Shown: one piece after another, positions 7,444 to 15,586 of the stretch
How positions within the stretch are numbered: the stretch's first letter is position 1
Layout: every line of letters starts with the position of its first letter
Source: Pseudomonadota bacterium
GTDB lineage: Bacteria; Pseudomonadota; Gammaproteobacteria; Burkholderiales; Burkholderiaceae_C
NCBI GenBank assembly: GCA_018241225.1
Contig: JAFEEG010000012.1
Coordinates: 62,001 to 126,000, forward strand
Reading direction: 5' to 3'
Length of the DNA stretch: 64,000 nucleotides
Translations under genes and position numbers: made by a program
The notes under the pieces: generated by a model
What the model saw: only the letters and a program-made list of their open reading frames with translations
The model's database searches: none
Told to the model about the DNA's origin: nothing

Positions 7444-8369
7444 TCGCTGCCTTCCTTGGGGGGCAGGGTGTGCAGGGGAATGTCCTGCGCGCCGGCCAGG
7501 CGCTCGAGCTGTTCGCGGGTGTGCCGGCCGAAATACTCGGCCACCGCGTGGTGGGTGGCGGAGCGGAACATCAGGGCCAGGGCCGCCTGCGGTGAATCGG
7601 CGCCGGGCACGCCCACGGCCTGGCACAGGCGCTGCGCGAAATGCGGCTCGAGCGCGGCCACCGCCACGCGCCCGTCGGCGCAGGCATACACGCGGTAGCC
7701 CGCGTGCGCGCCGCCCACGGTGCCGTTGGGCTGGGTCAGGCCCCAGCCATGTGGCAGCGCCACGTACTGCGCAGCGACCGAAAGCGCCACTTCGAAGCGC
7801 GAGCCGCGTCCGCTTGCGGCCCGGCGCAGCAGCGCCTGCAGCACGGCTTCGCTGGCCATCAGGGAGCCGGCCATGTCGGCGTACAGCGTGGGCGGCAGCG
7901 CCAGGCCGGGCACCAGGCCGGCTTCGGCCAGGTAGGTCAGGTCGTGGCCGGGCTCGCCGGCGCGCTCACCCGGCGCACCCACGATCTCCACCAGCGACAG
8001 GCGCGGGTAGCGCGGCTGCAGGCTGGCCCAGTCCACGCCCAGGCGTGCCGACGCGGAGGGCCGGAAGGAGGTGATGAGCACGTCGGTCTGCGCCAGCAGC
8101 GCCTGCAGCGTGGCCTGGCCCTCGGCCGACTTCAGGTCGGCCAGGGCGATGTTTACGCCCTCGTGCAACTGCGCGTAGGCCGGTGGGTTGTAGGCGCCCA
8201 TCGGGTCGCTCGATTTCGCATTCGGCGGGGGCGGGGCTTCCAGCTTGGTGCAGTGGGCGCCCATCTGGCGGCAGCGCATCAGCGCGGCGGGGCCGGGCAT
8301 GTTGAGCGCCAGGCTCAGCACGCGCACACCGTCGAGTGCGCCAGGGTGGTCTTGGGGGGAAGTGGTCAT
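7440..8369 (-). CDS. CaiB/BaiF (class III) CoA-transferase family protein
   Basis: A 309-residue member of the CaiB/BaiF family, shorter than the usual ~400 residues. 'LDGVRVLSLALNMPGPAALMRCRQMGA' is the N-terminal Rossmann signature, and 'GHDLTYLAEAGLVPG' (from residue 141) resembles the alpha-methylacyl-CoA racemase subgroup, where the Asp after His (D143 here) is catalytic. It may move CoA between carboxylates or epimerise a 2-methylacyl-CoA. It lies 3 bp after a DUF488 gene and overlaps the next gene by 4 bp. The link to two PNPOx-type proteins is unusual and does not identify the substrate. Confidence 0.85.
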   Translation of the reverse strand: MTTSPQDHPGALDGVRVLSLALNMPGPAALMRCRQMGAHCTKLEAPPPPNAKSSDPMGAYNPPAYAQLHEGVNIALADLKSAEGQATLQALLAQTDVLITSFRPSASARLGVDWASLQPRYPRLSLVEIVGAPGERAGEPGHDLTYLAEAGLVPGLALPPTLYADMAGSLMASEAVLQALLRRAASGRGSRFEVALSVAAQYVALPHGWGLTQPNGTVGGAHAGYRVYACADGRVAVAALEPHFAQRLCQAVGVPGADSPQAALALMFRSATHHAVAEYFGRHTREQLERLAGAQDIPLHTLPPKEGSE

Positions 8370-8372
8370 GGA

Positions 8373-8762
8373 TCAGGATGCAAGGTCAGCGCCGCGGTCG
8401 GCCAGCAGGGCGCGCAGCACGGATCGGTGGCAGTGGTCTTCGTTTTCGCAGTAGCAGCCCACGGACATGGCGCTGGTGTGCGACAGCGCGGCCAGCAGGT
8501 CGAGGCTGCGGCTGGCGTCCGGCTCGTTCATTTCGCTGCGGAACTTGCGCACGAAGGCGTTCCATTCGGCCGGCGTCCTGGCCTCCTGCGCCTGCTTCAT
8601 CGTCTCCACCGACGGGGCGAGGTTCGGGTACCACACGTCGTACCAGTCCTGCGCGGCGAACTGTTCCTTGGGCACGCCGCGTGGCGGGCGCCGCACGGTG
8701 CCGATGCGCAGGCCCTCGCCTGTGGCGCGCGGGGTTCCGAGGCGGACGATTCGAATCGGCAT
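8373..8762 (-). CDS. DUF488 family protein
   Basis: 129 residues with the DUF488 pattern: an N-terminal 'IRIVRLGTPRATGEGLRIGTVR', 'WYDVWYPNLAPS', and the C-terminal 'VGCYCENEDHCHRSVLRALL', whose Cys/His-rich turn and Arg suggest a metal- or phosphate-binding active site. The family is widespread and not biochemically defined. The start at 8762 was chosen as the first ATG giving the conserved N-terminus. It is the first gene of the minus-strand operon leading into the CoA-transferase, with a 3-bp gap, and is divergent from the enoyl-CoA hydratase gene. Confidence 0.8.
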   Translation of the reverse strand: MPIRIVRLGTPRATGEGLRIGTVRRPPRGVPKEQFAAQDWYDVWYPNLAPSVETMKQAQEARTPAEWNAFVRKFRSEMNEPDASRSLDLLAALSHTSAMSVGCYCENEDHCHRSVLRALLADRGADLAS

Positions 8763-8853
8763 GGGGCTCCTCTGATGCTCGTGGTCTTGTTGGCGACGGC
8801 TTGCGCCGAGCTTGCCGAAGATACTCGCGAAAAGCCATCCTGGAGACACCCCA

Positions 8854-9699
8854 ATGAGCACCCCGAGCACCGAAGCCCGCATCGAATGGACCCGCCACGA
8901 CAACGGCGTGGTGCACCTGGCGCTGGCGCGCCCCGACAAGATGAACGCGCTGGACCCCGCCATGTTCGACGCCCTGGTCGATGCCGGCGAGCGCCTCAAG
9001 TCGGACGCCGGGGTGCGCGCGGTGGTCATCTCCGGCCAGGGCAAGGCCTTCTGCGCCGGGCTGGACATGCAGTCCTTCTCGCGCATGGCCGGCGGTGGCG
9101 TCGGGCAGGAGGGCAGCGGCGTGCTGGGCCAGGGCGCCGCCGGCGCCGACCTGGTGGTGCGCACGCACGGCATCTCCAATGCGGCCCAGCACGTGGCCAT
9201 GGTGTGGCGCGAGGTGCCGGTGCCGGTCATCGCGGCGGTGCATGGCGTGGCCTTCGGCGGCGGGCTGCAGGTGGCGCTGGGCGCCGACCTGCGCCTGGTG
9301 GCGCCGGGCACCCGCATGTCGGTGATGGAGATCAAGTGGGGGCTGGTGCCCGACATGGGCGGCATGGTGCTGCTGCGCGAGCTGGTGCGCGCCGACCTGG
9401 TGCGCGAGCTGACCTACAGCGGCCGCATCGTCGAGGCGGAAGAGGCGGTGCGCATCGGCCTGGCCACGCGGCTGGCGCAAGACCCGCTGGCCGAGGCGCT
9501 GGCCCTGGCCGCCGACGTGGCCGGCAAGAGCCCCGATGCCGTCCGCGCCGGCAAGCGCCTGCTCAATGCCAGCGCCAGCCTGGATGCGGCGCAACTGCTG
9601 CTGCGCGAGTCGGTAGAGCAAAAGGCCTTGATCGGCAGCCCCAACCAGGTGGAGGCGGTGCAGGCCAATCTGCATAAGCGGGCACCTGTCTTTCGATAG
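8854..9699 (+). CDS. Enoyl-CoA hydratase/isomerase (crotonase) family protein
   Basis: 281 residues with crotonase hallmarks: 'ALARPDKMNALDPAMFDAL' near the N-terminus, the oxyanion-hole segments 'GKAFCAGLDMQSF' and 'HGVAFGGGLQVALGADLRLV', and 'EIKWGLVPDMGGMVLLREL'. The catalytic acidic position pattern (WGLVPDMGG) is that of many delta-isomerase or dienoyl-CoA type members, so hydration is not assured. The ATG at 8854 follows a TGGAGA Shine-Dalgarno. It is divergent from the DUF488-CoA-transferase operon, and both handle acyl-CoA chemistry, so a shared pathway is possible. Confidence 0.88.
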   Translation: MSTPSTEARIEWTRHDNGVVHLALARPDKMNALDPAMFDALVDAGERLKSDAGVRAVVISGQGKAFCAGLDMQSFSRMAGGGVGQEGSGVLGQGAAGADLVVRTHGISNAAQHVAMVWREVPVPVIAAVHGVAFGGGLQVALGADLRLVAPGTRMSVMEIKWGLVPDMGGMVLLRELVRADLVRELTYSGRIVEAEEAVRIGLATRLAQDPLAEALALAADVAGKSPDAVRAGKRLLNASASLDAAQLLLRESVEQKALIGSPNQVEAVQANLHKRAPVFR

Positions 9700-9760
9700 G
9701 GGCGCGCGGCTGTTCTTCCTGTTACGCTTTCGGGGCCATTGCTGGCCAGGAGGCACATTC

Positions 9761-10192
9761 ATGGGGACAGCAGCAAGCAGTTCGACGACGCATCGCGCAA
9801 GGCCTTCGCCTCGCCAGGCAAGCTCGCCCATTGCCGTGCCGGCCACCATCGACGAGTACATCTCCGGCTTCTCGCCCGGTACGCAGGCGTTGCTCGAGCA
9901 GGTGCGCCAGACGGTGCGCGCGGCCGCACCCGACGCCCGCGAGGTCATCAGCTACCGCATACCGGCCTTCAAGGCGCACGGCATCCTGGTGTACTTCGCG
10001 GCGTTCAAGTCGCACATCGGCTTTTATCCGCCGGTGCGCGGCGACACCGAGCTTCAGGACGCAGCGGCACCCTATGCCGGAGAGAAGGGCAACCTGCGCT
10101 TTGCCATGGACCGGCCGCTGCCGCTGGACCTGATCGGGCGCATCACCCGGCTGCGGGTGCGGCAAGACCAGGCCCGGGGCAGGGCGCGCTGA
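9761..10192 (+). CDS. DUF1801 (YdhG-like) protein
   Basis: 143 residues. After a low-complexity Ser/Thr/Arg N-terminus, 'ATIDEYISGFSPGTQALLEQVR', 'EVISYRIPAFKAHGILVYFAAFKSHIGFYP' and 'NLRFAMDRPLPLDLIGRI' match the YdhG/DUF1801 fold, which is related to frataxin-like iron chaperones in Gram-positives. The true start may lie inside the low-complexity segment, because homologues begin nearer the 'ATIDEY' motif. It ends 1 bp before the convergent garR stop. Function unknown. Confidence 0.75.
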   Translation: MGTAASSSTTHRARPSPRQASSPIAVPATIDEYISGFSPGTQALLEQVRQTVRAAAPDAREVISYRIPAFKAHGILVYFAAFKSHIGFYPPVRGDTELQDAAAPYAGEKGNLRFAMDRPLPLDLIGRITRLRVRQDQARGRAR

Positions 10193-10193
10193 C

Positions 10194-11084
10194 CTAGTTG
10201 GCGTCCTTGGCCACCGGGTGGTTCGCCATCAGCTCCAGCGCTCGCACCAGCGCCGAGTGGTCCAGCTCGCCCATGCCGTTGGCCGCGCAGGCCTGCATCA
10301 GCTGAGCGGCGTTGGCCGTCTGCGGCAGCGACACGCCCAGTTCCTTGGCGCCCTGCAGCGCCAGGTTCAGGTCCTTCTGGTGCAGGTTGATTCGAAAGCC
10401 CGGATTGAAGGTGCGCTTGATCATGCGCTCGCCGTGCACCTCCAGGATGCGGCTGGAGGCAAAGCCGCCCATCAGCGCCTGGCGCACCTTGGCCGGATCG
10501 GCCCCGGCCTTGCTGGCGAACACCAGCGCCTCGCCCACGGCGGCAATGTTCAGCGCCACGATGATCTGGTTGGCCACCTTGGTGGTCTGGCCGTCGCCCA
10601 CGCCGCCCACCAGGGTGATGTTCTTGCCCATCTTCTCGAGCAGCGGCCGCACTTTCTCGAACACCGCGGGCTCGGCGCCGCACATGATGGTCAGGCTGGC
10701 CGCCTTGGCGCCCACTTCGCCGCCGGAGACGGGCGCGTCCATGTAGTCGGCGCCGGTCTCGTTCACGCGCTTGGCGAACGCCTTGGTGGCCATGGGCGAG
10801 ATGGAGCTCATGTCCACCACGGTCTTGCCCTTGGACAGGCCTGCGGCCACGCCGCCTTCGCCGAACAGCACCGCTTCCACGTCGGGGGTGTCGGGCACCA
10901 TGAGGAAGGTGATGTCCGCGTTGCGGGCCACTTCTTCGCCGCTGGCGCAGACCTTGGCGCCTGCCGCCGTGATGTCCGCGGGCACCTTGCTGCGCACCTT
11001 CACGAAGAGCTGGTGGCCGGCGGCTGCCAGGTGCAGTGCCATGGGCGTGCCCATGATGCCCAGGCCGATGAAGCCGATGTTCAT
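10194..11084 (-). CDS. garR: 2-hydroxy-3-oxopropionate (tartronate semialdehyde) reductase
   Basis: 296 residues of the beta-hydroxyacid dehydrogenase family: the Rossmann motif 'GFIGLGIMGTPMA' at the N-terminus, substrate loop 'DAPVSGGEVGAKAASLTIM', catalytic 'GDGQTTKVANQI' with its conserved Lys, and 'KDLNLAL'. It reduces tartronate semialdehyde to D-glycerate. Context supports this over 3-hydroxyisobutyrate dehydrogenase: it is the last gene after a glucarate dehydratase and an HpcH/HpaI aldolase, whose products feed it. The start follows an AAGGAGAAAGAAC ribosome-binding site. No glycerate kinase gene is in the window. Confidence 0.9.
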   Translation of the reverse strand: MNIGFIGLGIMGTPMALHLAAAGHQLFVKVRSKVPADITAAGAKVCASGEEVARNADITFLMVPDTPDVEAVLFGEGGVAAGLSKGKTVVDMSSISPMATKAFAKRVNETGADYMDAPVSGGEVGAKAASLTIMCGAEPAVFEKVRPLLEKMGKNITLVGGVGDGQTTKVANQIIVALNIAAVGEALVFASKAGADPAKVRQALMGGFASSRILEVHGERMIKRTFNPGFRINLHQKDLNLALQGAKELGVSLPQTANAAQLMQACAANGMGELDHSALVRALELMANHPVAKDAN

Positions 11085-11116
11085 TGTTCTTTCTCCTTGC
11101 TGTCGAGGGTTTGCTG

Positions 11117-11929
11117 TCAGTAGCTTGCGCTGCTGTTGGATGCGGCTGCCGGGGCGGGCGGCGCCGCAGCGCCTGCGCGCATGCGCGCCAGTGCGGCCTG
11201 CGCACCGGCCGCCATGAGCCGGGCGTCCGATCCTACGGTGACGAACTGGAAGCCCTTGGCAATGCGCGACATGGCCACGGCCGGGTCGCCGTTGTGCACG
11301 CCGGCCACCAGCCCGTGTGCCTTCGCACGTTCGAGGATGTGGTCGATGGCCTGCTGCACGGGCGGATCGACATCGTCGAACACCGGGCGGCAGCCCAGCG
11401 CCAGCGACAGGTCGGACGGGCCGATGTAGACCGCGTCCAGCCCTTCGACCGACATGATGGCGTCCAGGTTGTCCAGCGCCTTGGCGGTTTCGATCATCGC
11501 GAAGGTCACGATGGTGTCGTTGGCGTGCTTGGGGTAGTCGGCGCCGCCGTAGAGCAGGGCGCGAATGGGGCCGAAGCTGCGCGAGCCCTGCGGTGCGTAG
11601 TGGGTCCACTCCACCAGCTTCTGCGCGTCTTCGCGCGTGTTGATCATGGGGCAGATCACGCCGTAGGCGCCGGCGTCCAGCGCCTTCATCAGCGCGGCGG
11701 GCTCCAGCCAGGGCACGCGCACGATCGGCACCGTGGGCGTGGTGGAGACAGCCTGCAGCATGCCCACCATGGCCTGGTAGTCGATCACGCCGTGCTGCAT
11801 GTCGATGGTCAGCGTGTCCCAGCCCTGGTGGGCCATGGTCTCGGCGGAAAAGCCGTTGGGTATGGCCAGCCAGCCGTTGACGGCGGCGCCCCCGGCGGCC
11901 CAGATCTCACGCAGGCGGTTGGGTCTCAT
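11117..11929 (-). CDS. garL: HpcH/HpaI aldolase, probable 5-keto-4-deoxy-D-glucarate aldolase
   Basis: A 270-residue class II (metal-dependent) aldolase of the HpcH/HpaI family. 'TLTIDMQHGVIDY', 'GVICPMINT', the metal-ligand segments 'FAMIETAKAL' (Glu) and 'VYIGPSDLSLALG' (Asp) are all present. It is expected to split 5-keto-4-deoxy-D-glucarate into pyruvate and tartronate semialdehyde. It lies 39 bp after gudD and 32 bp before garR, which fixes its place in D-glucarate breakdown. The C-terminus carries an Ala/Pro/Ser tail not expected to be catalytic. 4-Hydroxy-2-oxoheptanedioate aldolase (hpaI) is the sequence-based alternative. Confidence 0.85.
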   Translation of the reverse strand: MRPNRLREIWAAGGAAVNGWLAIPNGFSAETMAHQGWDTLTIDMQHGVIDYQAMVGMLQAVSTTPTVPIVRVPWLEPAALMKALDAGAYGVICPMINTREDAQKLVEWTHYAPQGSRSFGPIRALLYGGADYPKHANDTIVTFAMIETAKALDNLDAIMSVEGLDAVYIGPSDLSLALGCRPVFDDVDPPVQQAIDHILERAKAHGLVAGVHNGDPAVAMSRIAKGFQFVTVGSDARLMAAGAQAALARMRAGAAAPPAPAAASNSSASY

Positions 11930-11968
11930 TCGAGTGTCTCCGGTTGTTGTGTTGTTGAACTGGAAAGC

Positions 11969-13297
11969 TTATCGGACGAAGGCGGGTCGCTTGGGGTCGA
12001 ACTTCCAGCCCGGCACCAGTGCCTGCATGGCGATGGCGTCGTCGCGCGCGCCCAGGCCGTGTTCCTTGTACAGGCGGTGTGCCTTCTCGACCTCGGCCAT
12101 GTCCAGTTCCACGCCCAGGCCCGGCTTCTTGGGAACCTGCACGTGGCCGCCCACGATCTGCAGCGGCTCCTTGGTCAGGCGCTGGCCGTCCTGCCAGATC
12201 CAGTGGGTGTCGATGGCCGTGACCTTGCCCGGCGCGGCGGCGCCCACGTGGGTGAACATGGCCAGCGACACGTCGAAGTGGTTGTTGGAATGCGAGCCCC
12301 AGGTCAGGCCCCAGTCGCGGCAGGTCTGCGCCACGCGCACCGAGCCGGCCATGGTCCAGAAGTGCGGGTCGGCCAGGGGAATGTCGACCGACTGCAGCGA
12401 CAGCGCATGCGCCATCTGGCGCCAGTCGGTGGCGATCATGTTGGTGGCGGTGGGCAGGCCGGTGGCCCGGCGGAATTCGGCCATCACCTCACGGCCCGAG
12501 AAGCCTTCTTCGGCGCCGCAGGGGTCTTCGGCATAGGCCACCACGCCGCGCATGCGCTGGCCCAGGCGAATGGCGTCTTTCAGCAGCCAGCCGCCGTTGG
12601 GGTCGAGCGTGACGCGGGCCTGCGCAAAGCGCTCGTGCAGGGCAATGACCGCGTCCACTTCCTCGTCGCCGGGCAGCACGCCGCCCTTGAGCTTGAAGTC
12701 GTTGAAGCCGTATTTTTCGCGCGTGGCCTCGGCCAGCCGCACGATGGCCTGCGGCGTCAGGGCCTCTTCGTGGCGCAGTCGGAACCAGTCGTTCTGCGCA
12801 TCGGGTTCGCTGGTGTAGGGCAGGTCGCTCTTGTTGCGGTCACCCACGAAGAACAGGTAGCCCAGCATCTCCACCGAGTCGCGCTGCTGGCCTTCGCCCA
12901 GCAGCGCGGCCACCGGCACTTCCAGGTGCTGGCCCAGCAGGTCGAGCATGGCCGATTCGATGGCGGTCACCGCGTGGATGGTGGTGCGCAGGTCGAAGGT
13001 CTGCAAGCCGCGCCCGCCGCTGTCACGGTCGGCAAAGGCCTTTTGCACCTGCTGCAGCACGCGCTGGTGCGCGCCGATGGGCTGGCCGACCACCAGCGGC
13101 GCGGCGTCTTCCAGCGTCTGGCGGATCTTTTCGCCGCCGGGGACTTCGCCCACGCCGGTGCGGCCCGACGAATCGGTCAGCACCAGCAGGTTGCGGGTGA
13201 AGAAGGGGCCGTGCGCGCCGCTGAGGTTCAGCAGCATGCTGTCGCGGCCGGCCACCGGGATGGCGCGCAGGGAGGTGATGGTGGGCGTGGAGCTCAT
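11969..13297 (-). CDS. gudD: Glucarate dehydratase
   Basis: A 442-residue enolase-superfamily enzyme converting D-glucarate (and usually L-idarate) to 5-keto-4-deoxy-D-glucarate. '[17 protein letters not shown]' holds the KxK catalytic lysine motif, 'DPNGGWL' and '[14 protein letters not shown]' the Mg ligands, and '[18 protein letters not shown]' the catalytic His. Length is standard. It follows the Bug-type receptor gene and precedes garL and garR, giving the complete three-enzyme route to glycerate. The upstream LacI operators probably control the whole set. Confidence 0.95.
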   Translation of the reverse strand: MSSTPTITSLRAIPVAGRDSMLLNLSGAHGPFFTRNLLVLTDSSGRTGVGEVPGGEKIRQTLEDAAPLVVGQPIGAHQRVLQQVQKAFADRDSGGRGLQTFDLRTTIHAVTAIESAMLDLLGQHLEVPVAALLGEGQQRDSVEMLGYLFFVGDRNKSDLPYTSEPDAQNDWFRLRHEEALTPQAIVRLAEATREKYGFNDFKLKGGVLPGDEEVDAVIALHERFAQARVTLDPNGGWLLKDAIRLGQRMRGVVAYAEDPCGAEEGFSGREVMAEFRRATGLPTATNMIATDWRQMAHALSLQSVDIPLADPHFWTMAGSVRVAQTCRDWGLTWGSHSNNHFDVSLAMFTHVGAAAPGKVTAIDTHWIWQDGQRLTKEPLQIVGGHVQVPKKPGLGVELDMAEVEKAHRLYKEHGLGARDDAIAMQALVPGWKFDPKRPAFVR

Positions 13298-13345
13298 GTC
13301 GCTACTTTCTCTGGCTCGATGTGTGCGTGACGGCGGGGAGGGTGC

Positions 13346-14311
13346 TCAATCAATCGTGATCTTGCCGGTCTCGATGACCTTTTTCCAGCGCGCGTATTCC
13401 TGCTGCTGGAAGGCCGCGAACTGCTCGGGCGTGTTGGCCACGACTTCCAGCCCGATGGCGCTGAACTGCTGCTTCACGGCCGGGTCGTTGAGCGCCGCGG
13501 CCATGGTGTCGTGCGCCTTGGCGCGCACGTCCTTGGGCAGGCCCTTGGGGGCCACCACGGCCTGCCAGGAATACACGTCCACGCCCTTCACGCCGGCCTC
13601 GGCCATGGTGGGCACGTCGGGCAGCACGGTCGAGCGCTTGTCGCCCGTCACTGCCAGGGCCCTGAGCTTGCCGGCCTTGATGTGCGGGTACACGGCGTTC
13701 ACGTTCTGGAACGAGGCATCCACCTGCGCGCCCAGCAGGTCGGCAATGGCGGGCGCGCCGCCCTTGTACGGCACGTGCAGGCCGGTGGTGCCGCTTTGCT
13801 GCCAGAACAGCTCCGCCGTGAGGTGGTCGCTGGAGCCGTTGCCCGACGAGGCGAAGGTCATCTTGCCGGGGTTCTTCTTCTCGGCGGCGATCACGTCTGC
13901 CAGGCTCTTGTAGGGCGAGCTGGCGGGCACCACCAGCACGTTGGGCGCCTGCACGGCCACTGTGATGGTGTCGAAATCCTTCAGCGCGTCGTACTGCAGG
14001 CCCTTGATGAGATGCGGCGCGATGACCAGCGGGCCCAGCGAGGTGACCAGGAACATGCTGCCGTCGGCCGGCGCGCGCTTGACCATGGTCGCGCCGATGG
14101 TGCCGGTGGCGCCGGCCTTGTTGTCCACCACGAAGGTCTGGTTCAGGGCGGTGCCCAGCTTGGTGCTCAGTGCGCGGGCCACCATGTCGGTGGAGCCGCC
14201 GGCCGGGAAGGGCACGAGCAGGGTCACGGGCTTGGCGGGCCAGGTCTGGGCGTGGCTGGCCACGGCGGCCAGGCCGAGCGCCAGAGTGCAGATGAGCTTT
14301 TTCGTCAGCAT
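13346..14311 (-). CDS. Bug/TctC-family tripartite tricarboxylate transporter substrate-binding protein
   Basis: A 321-residue periplasmic binding protein. A signal peptide (MLTKKLICTLALGLAAVASHA, cleaved before QTWPAKPV) is followed by 'VTLLVPFPAGGSTDMVARAL' and 'VVDNKAGATGTIGA', standard in the Bug family. The start at 14311 is preceded by GGAGACATTTCC. It is first in the gudD-garL-garR operon, so its likely ligand is D-glucarate or galactarate. No TctA/TctB membrane subunits are nearby, as is common for the many orphan Bug receptors of Burkholderiales; it may share permeases or only sense. Two palindromic LacI-type operators lie 71-110 bp upstream. Confidence 0.9.
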   Translation of the reverse strand: MLTKKLICTLALGLAAVASHAQTWPAKPVTLLVPFPAGGSTDMVARALSTKLGTALNQTFVVDNKAGATGTIGATMVKRAPADGSMFLVTSLGPLVIAPHLIKGLQYDALKDFDTITVAVQAPNVLVVPASSPYKSLADVIAAEKKNPGKMTFASSGNGSSDHLTAELFWQQSGTTGLHVPYKGGAPAIADLLGAQVDASFQNVNAVYPHIKAGKLRALAVTGDKRSTVLPDVPTMAEAGVKGVDVYSWQAVVAPKGLPKDVRAKAHDTMAAALNDPAVKQQFSAIGLEVVANTPEQFAAFQQQEYARWKKVIETGKITID

Positions 14312-14381
14312 GGAAATGTCTCCGGATGGATGGGGAATTCGGGGGGCGGCAGGGCGCGTCGTGGTGGATCTGATGTTGTGC

Positions 14382-14393
14382 GGTAGCGCTACC
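14382..14393. promoter_or_regulatory. LacI-family operator O1 (perfect palindrome)
   Basis: GGTAGCGCTACC, a perfect 12-bp palindrome with the central GC-GC typical of LacI/PurR-type operators. It lies 71-82 bp upstream of the Bug receptor start on the minus strand and repeats exactly 28 bp further on. The LacI gene immediately upstream is the obvious cognate regulator. Confidence 0.8.
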
Positions 14394-14409
14394 ATCGACA
14401 GGCTTGAAT

Positions 14410-14421
14410 GGTAGCGCTACC
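14410..14421. promoter_or_regulatory. LacI-family operator O2 (perfect palindrome)
   Basis: A second GGTAGCGCTACC, 28 bp from the first. It is embedded in a longer imperfect palindrome: CTTGAA on the left and TTCAAG on the right (14404-14428). On the minus strand a TTGAAA hexamer (14428-14423) just before it could serve as -35, placing the operator inside the promoter. Confidence 0.8.
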
Positions 14422-14473
14422 GTTTCAAGCGTCAAGAGCTCGGTCTTAAGGGTTAACCCGGCTCAACAGGGGT

Positions 14474-15523
14474 TCAGGCGCTGGCGCGCTCGATGATCTG
14501 GAAGCCGACGTCGACCACGGCGGACGTGGGCGTGCGACCCTCGGCGCGATCGATGATGAAGCGCGCGGCCTGGCGGCCGATGGCTTCGCCGTCGATGTGA
14601 ACGGTGCTCAGCGATGGTTCGAGGTCGGCCGCGAACTCCAGGTCGCCGAAACCCATCACGGCCAGTTGGCCGGGTACGTCGATGCCGCGGGCGCGGGCTT
14701 CGGTCAGCACGCCCAGGGCGAGCAGGTCGGAGCTGCAGAAGACGGCGTCCACGGGCTCGCCGGATTCGAGCAGTTGGCCCAGTGCGTCGCGGCCGCTCTT
14801 GAGGGTGGTGGGTGCCGGCACGCGGCGCGAGCGCACGGGCGGCAGCTTTGCGGCGCGCGCGGCCTGCTCGAAGGCATGCAGGCGGCGGTCGGCGCGTTCG
14901 TCGTCGCCCGCAATCACCGCCAGGTGGCGCCGGCCTTTGTGGTGCAGGTAGTTGGCCACCGCCGTGCCGACATCGGGGTGGGAAAAGCCCACCAGCATGT
15001 CCAGCGGCGTGGGGGTGAGGTCCCAGGTTTCCACCACCGGGATGCCGGCGGCCATCAGGCGTTTGCGCCCCTCGGCCGAATGCATGATGCCCGTGAGCAC
15101 GATGCCATCGGGCCGGCGGCCGATGATGGCTTCGAGCAGGGCGTCCTCGCGCGAATTCACGTAGCCGCTCTGGCCCAGCATGAGCTGGTAGCCCTCTTCG
15201 GCCAGCGCGGTGGTCAGGGCCTCGATGCTGTTCTGGAACACCGGGCCGATGATGGTGGGCACCACCGCCGCCACCAGCCGGCTGCGCGTGGAGGCCAGGC
15301 TGCCGGCCAGGCCATTGCGAACGTAGCCGGTCTTGGCCACCGCCTCGGTCACCCGCTTGAGCACCTCCGGCGAGACCTGCTTGGGCGAGCTGAGCGCGCG
15401 CGATGCGGTGATGGGCGCCACGCCGGCCAGCTTGGCCACGTCGTGCAGGGTGACGGCGCCACTGCCGCGGCGTGTGCGTCGGGGAGCGGGGGCGGCGGCG
15501 CTGGGCTGGCTCATGCCGCGCAT
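14474..15523 (-). CDS. LacI family transcriptional regulator, probable glucarate-operon repressor
   Basis: A 349-residue LacI-type regulator. The helix-turn-helix ('VTLHDVAKLAGVAPITASRALSS', from residue 24) and hinge are followed by a periplasmic-binding-protein-like effector domain ('VAAVVPTIIGPVFQNSIEAL', 'DAVFCSSDLLALGVL'). An Ala/Pro/Arg-rich N-terminal extension precedes the HTH; the ATG at 15514 (MSQPS) is an equally good start. It lies between the acetate kinase gene and the glucarate operon on the same strand. Copies of one palindrome on both sides of it suggest repression of the operon and of itself. Effector probably glucarate or a breakdown intermediate (inference). Confidence 0.9.
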   Translation of the reverse strand: MRGMSQPSAAAPAPRRTRRGSGAVTLHDVAKLAGVAPITASRALSSPKQVSPEVLKRVTEAVAKTGYVRNGLAGSLASTRSRLVAAVVPTIIGPVFQNSIEALTTALAEEGYQLMLGQSGYVNSREDALLEAIIGRRPDGIVLTGIMHSAEGRKRLMAAGIPVVETWDLTPTPLDMLVGFSHPDVGTAVANYLHHKGRRHLAVIAGDDERADRRLHAFEQAARAAKLPPVRSRRVPAPTTLKSGRDALGQLLESGEPVDAVFCSSDLLALGVLTEARARGIDVPGQLAVMGFGDLEFAADLEPSLSTVHIDGEAIGRQAARFIIDRAEGRTPTSAVVDVGFQIIERASA

Positions 15524-15534
15524 TCTAGGGGTCT

Positions 15535-15546
15535 GATAGCGCTACC
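15535..15546. promoter_or_regulatory. LacI-family operator O3 upstream of the lacI-type gene
   Basis: GATAGCGCTACC differs by one base from the two operators at 14382 and 14410. It is 12-23 bp upstream of the regulator's start on the minus strand, which is the position expected for autorepression. Confidence 0.7.
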
Positions 15547-15560
15547 GTCCAGCGCGGCAA

Positions 15561-15577
15561 GGCGGGCGCCACCCGCC
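15561..15577 (-). terminator. GC-rich hairpin after acetate kinase
   Basis: GGCGGG (15561-15566), a 5-nt loop, CCCGCC (15572-15577), just past the ackA-type stop (15587) when read on the minus strand. No T tract follows, so termination would have to be weak or Rho-assisted. Confidence 0.3.
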
Positions 15578-15586
15578 CGAGCAGCT

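Noticed and set aside
7641..9677. 678-codon plus-strand frame across the CoA-transferase, DUF488 and crotonase genes
   Set aside because: It spans two divergent operons and is out of frame with the crotonase gene; its residues match no family.
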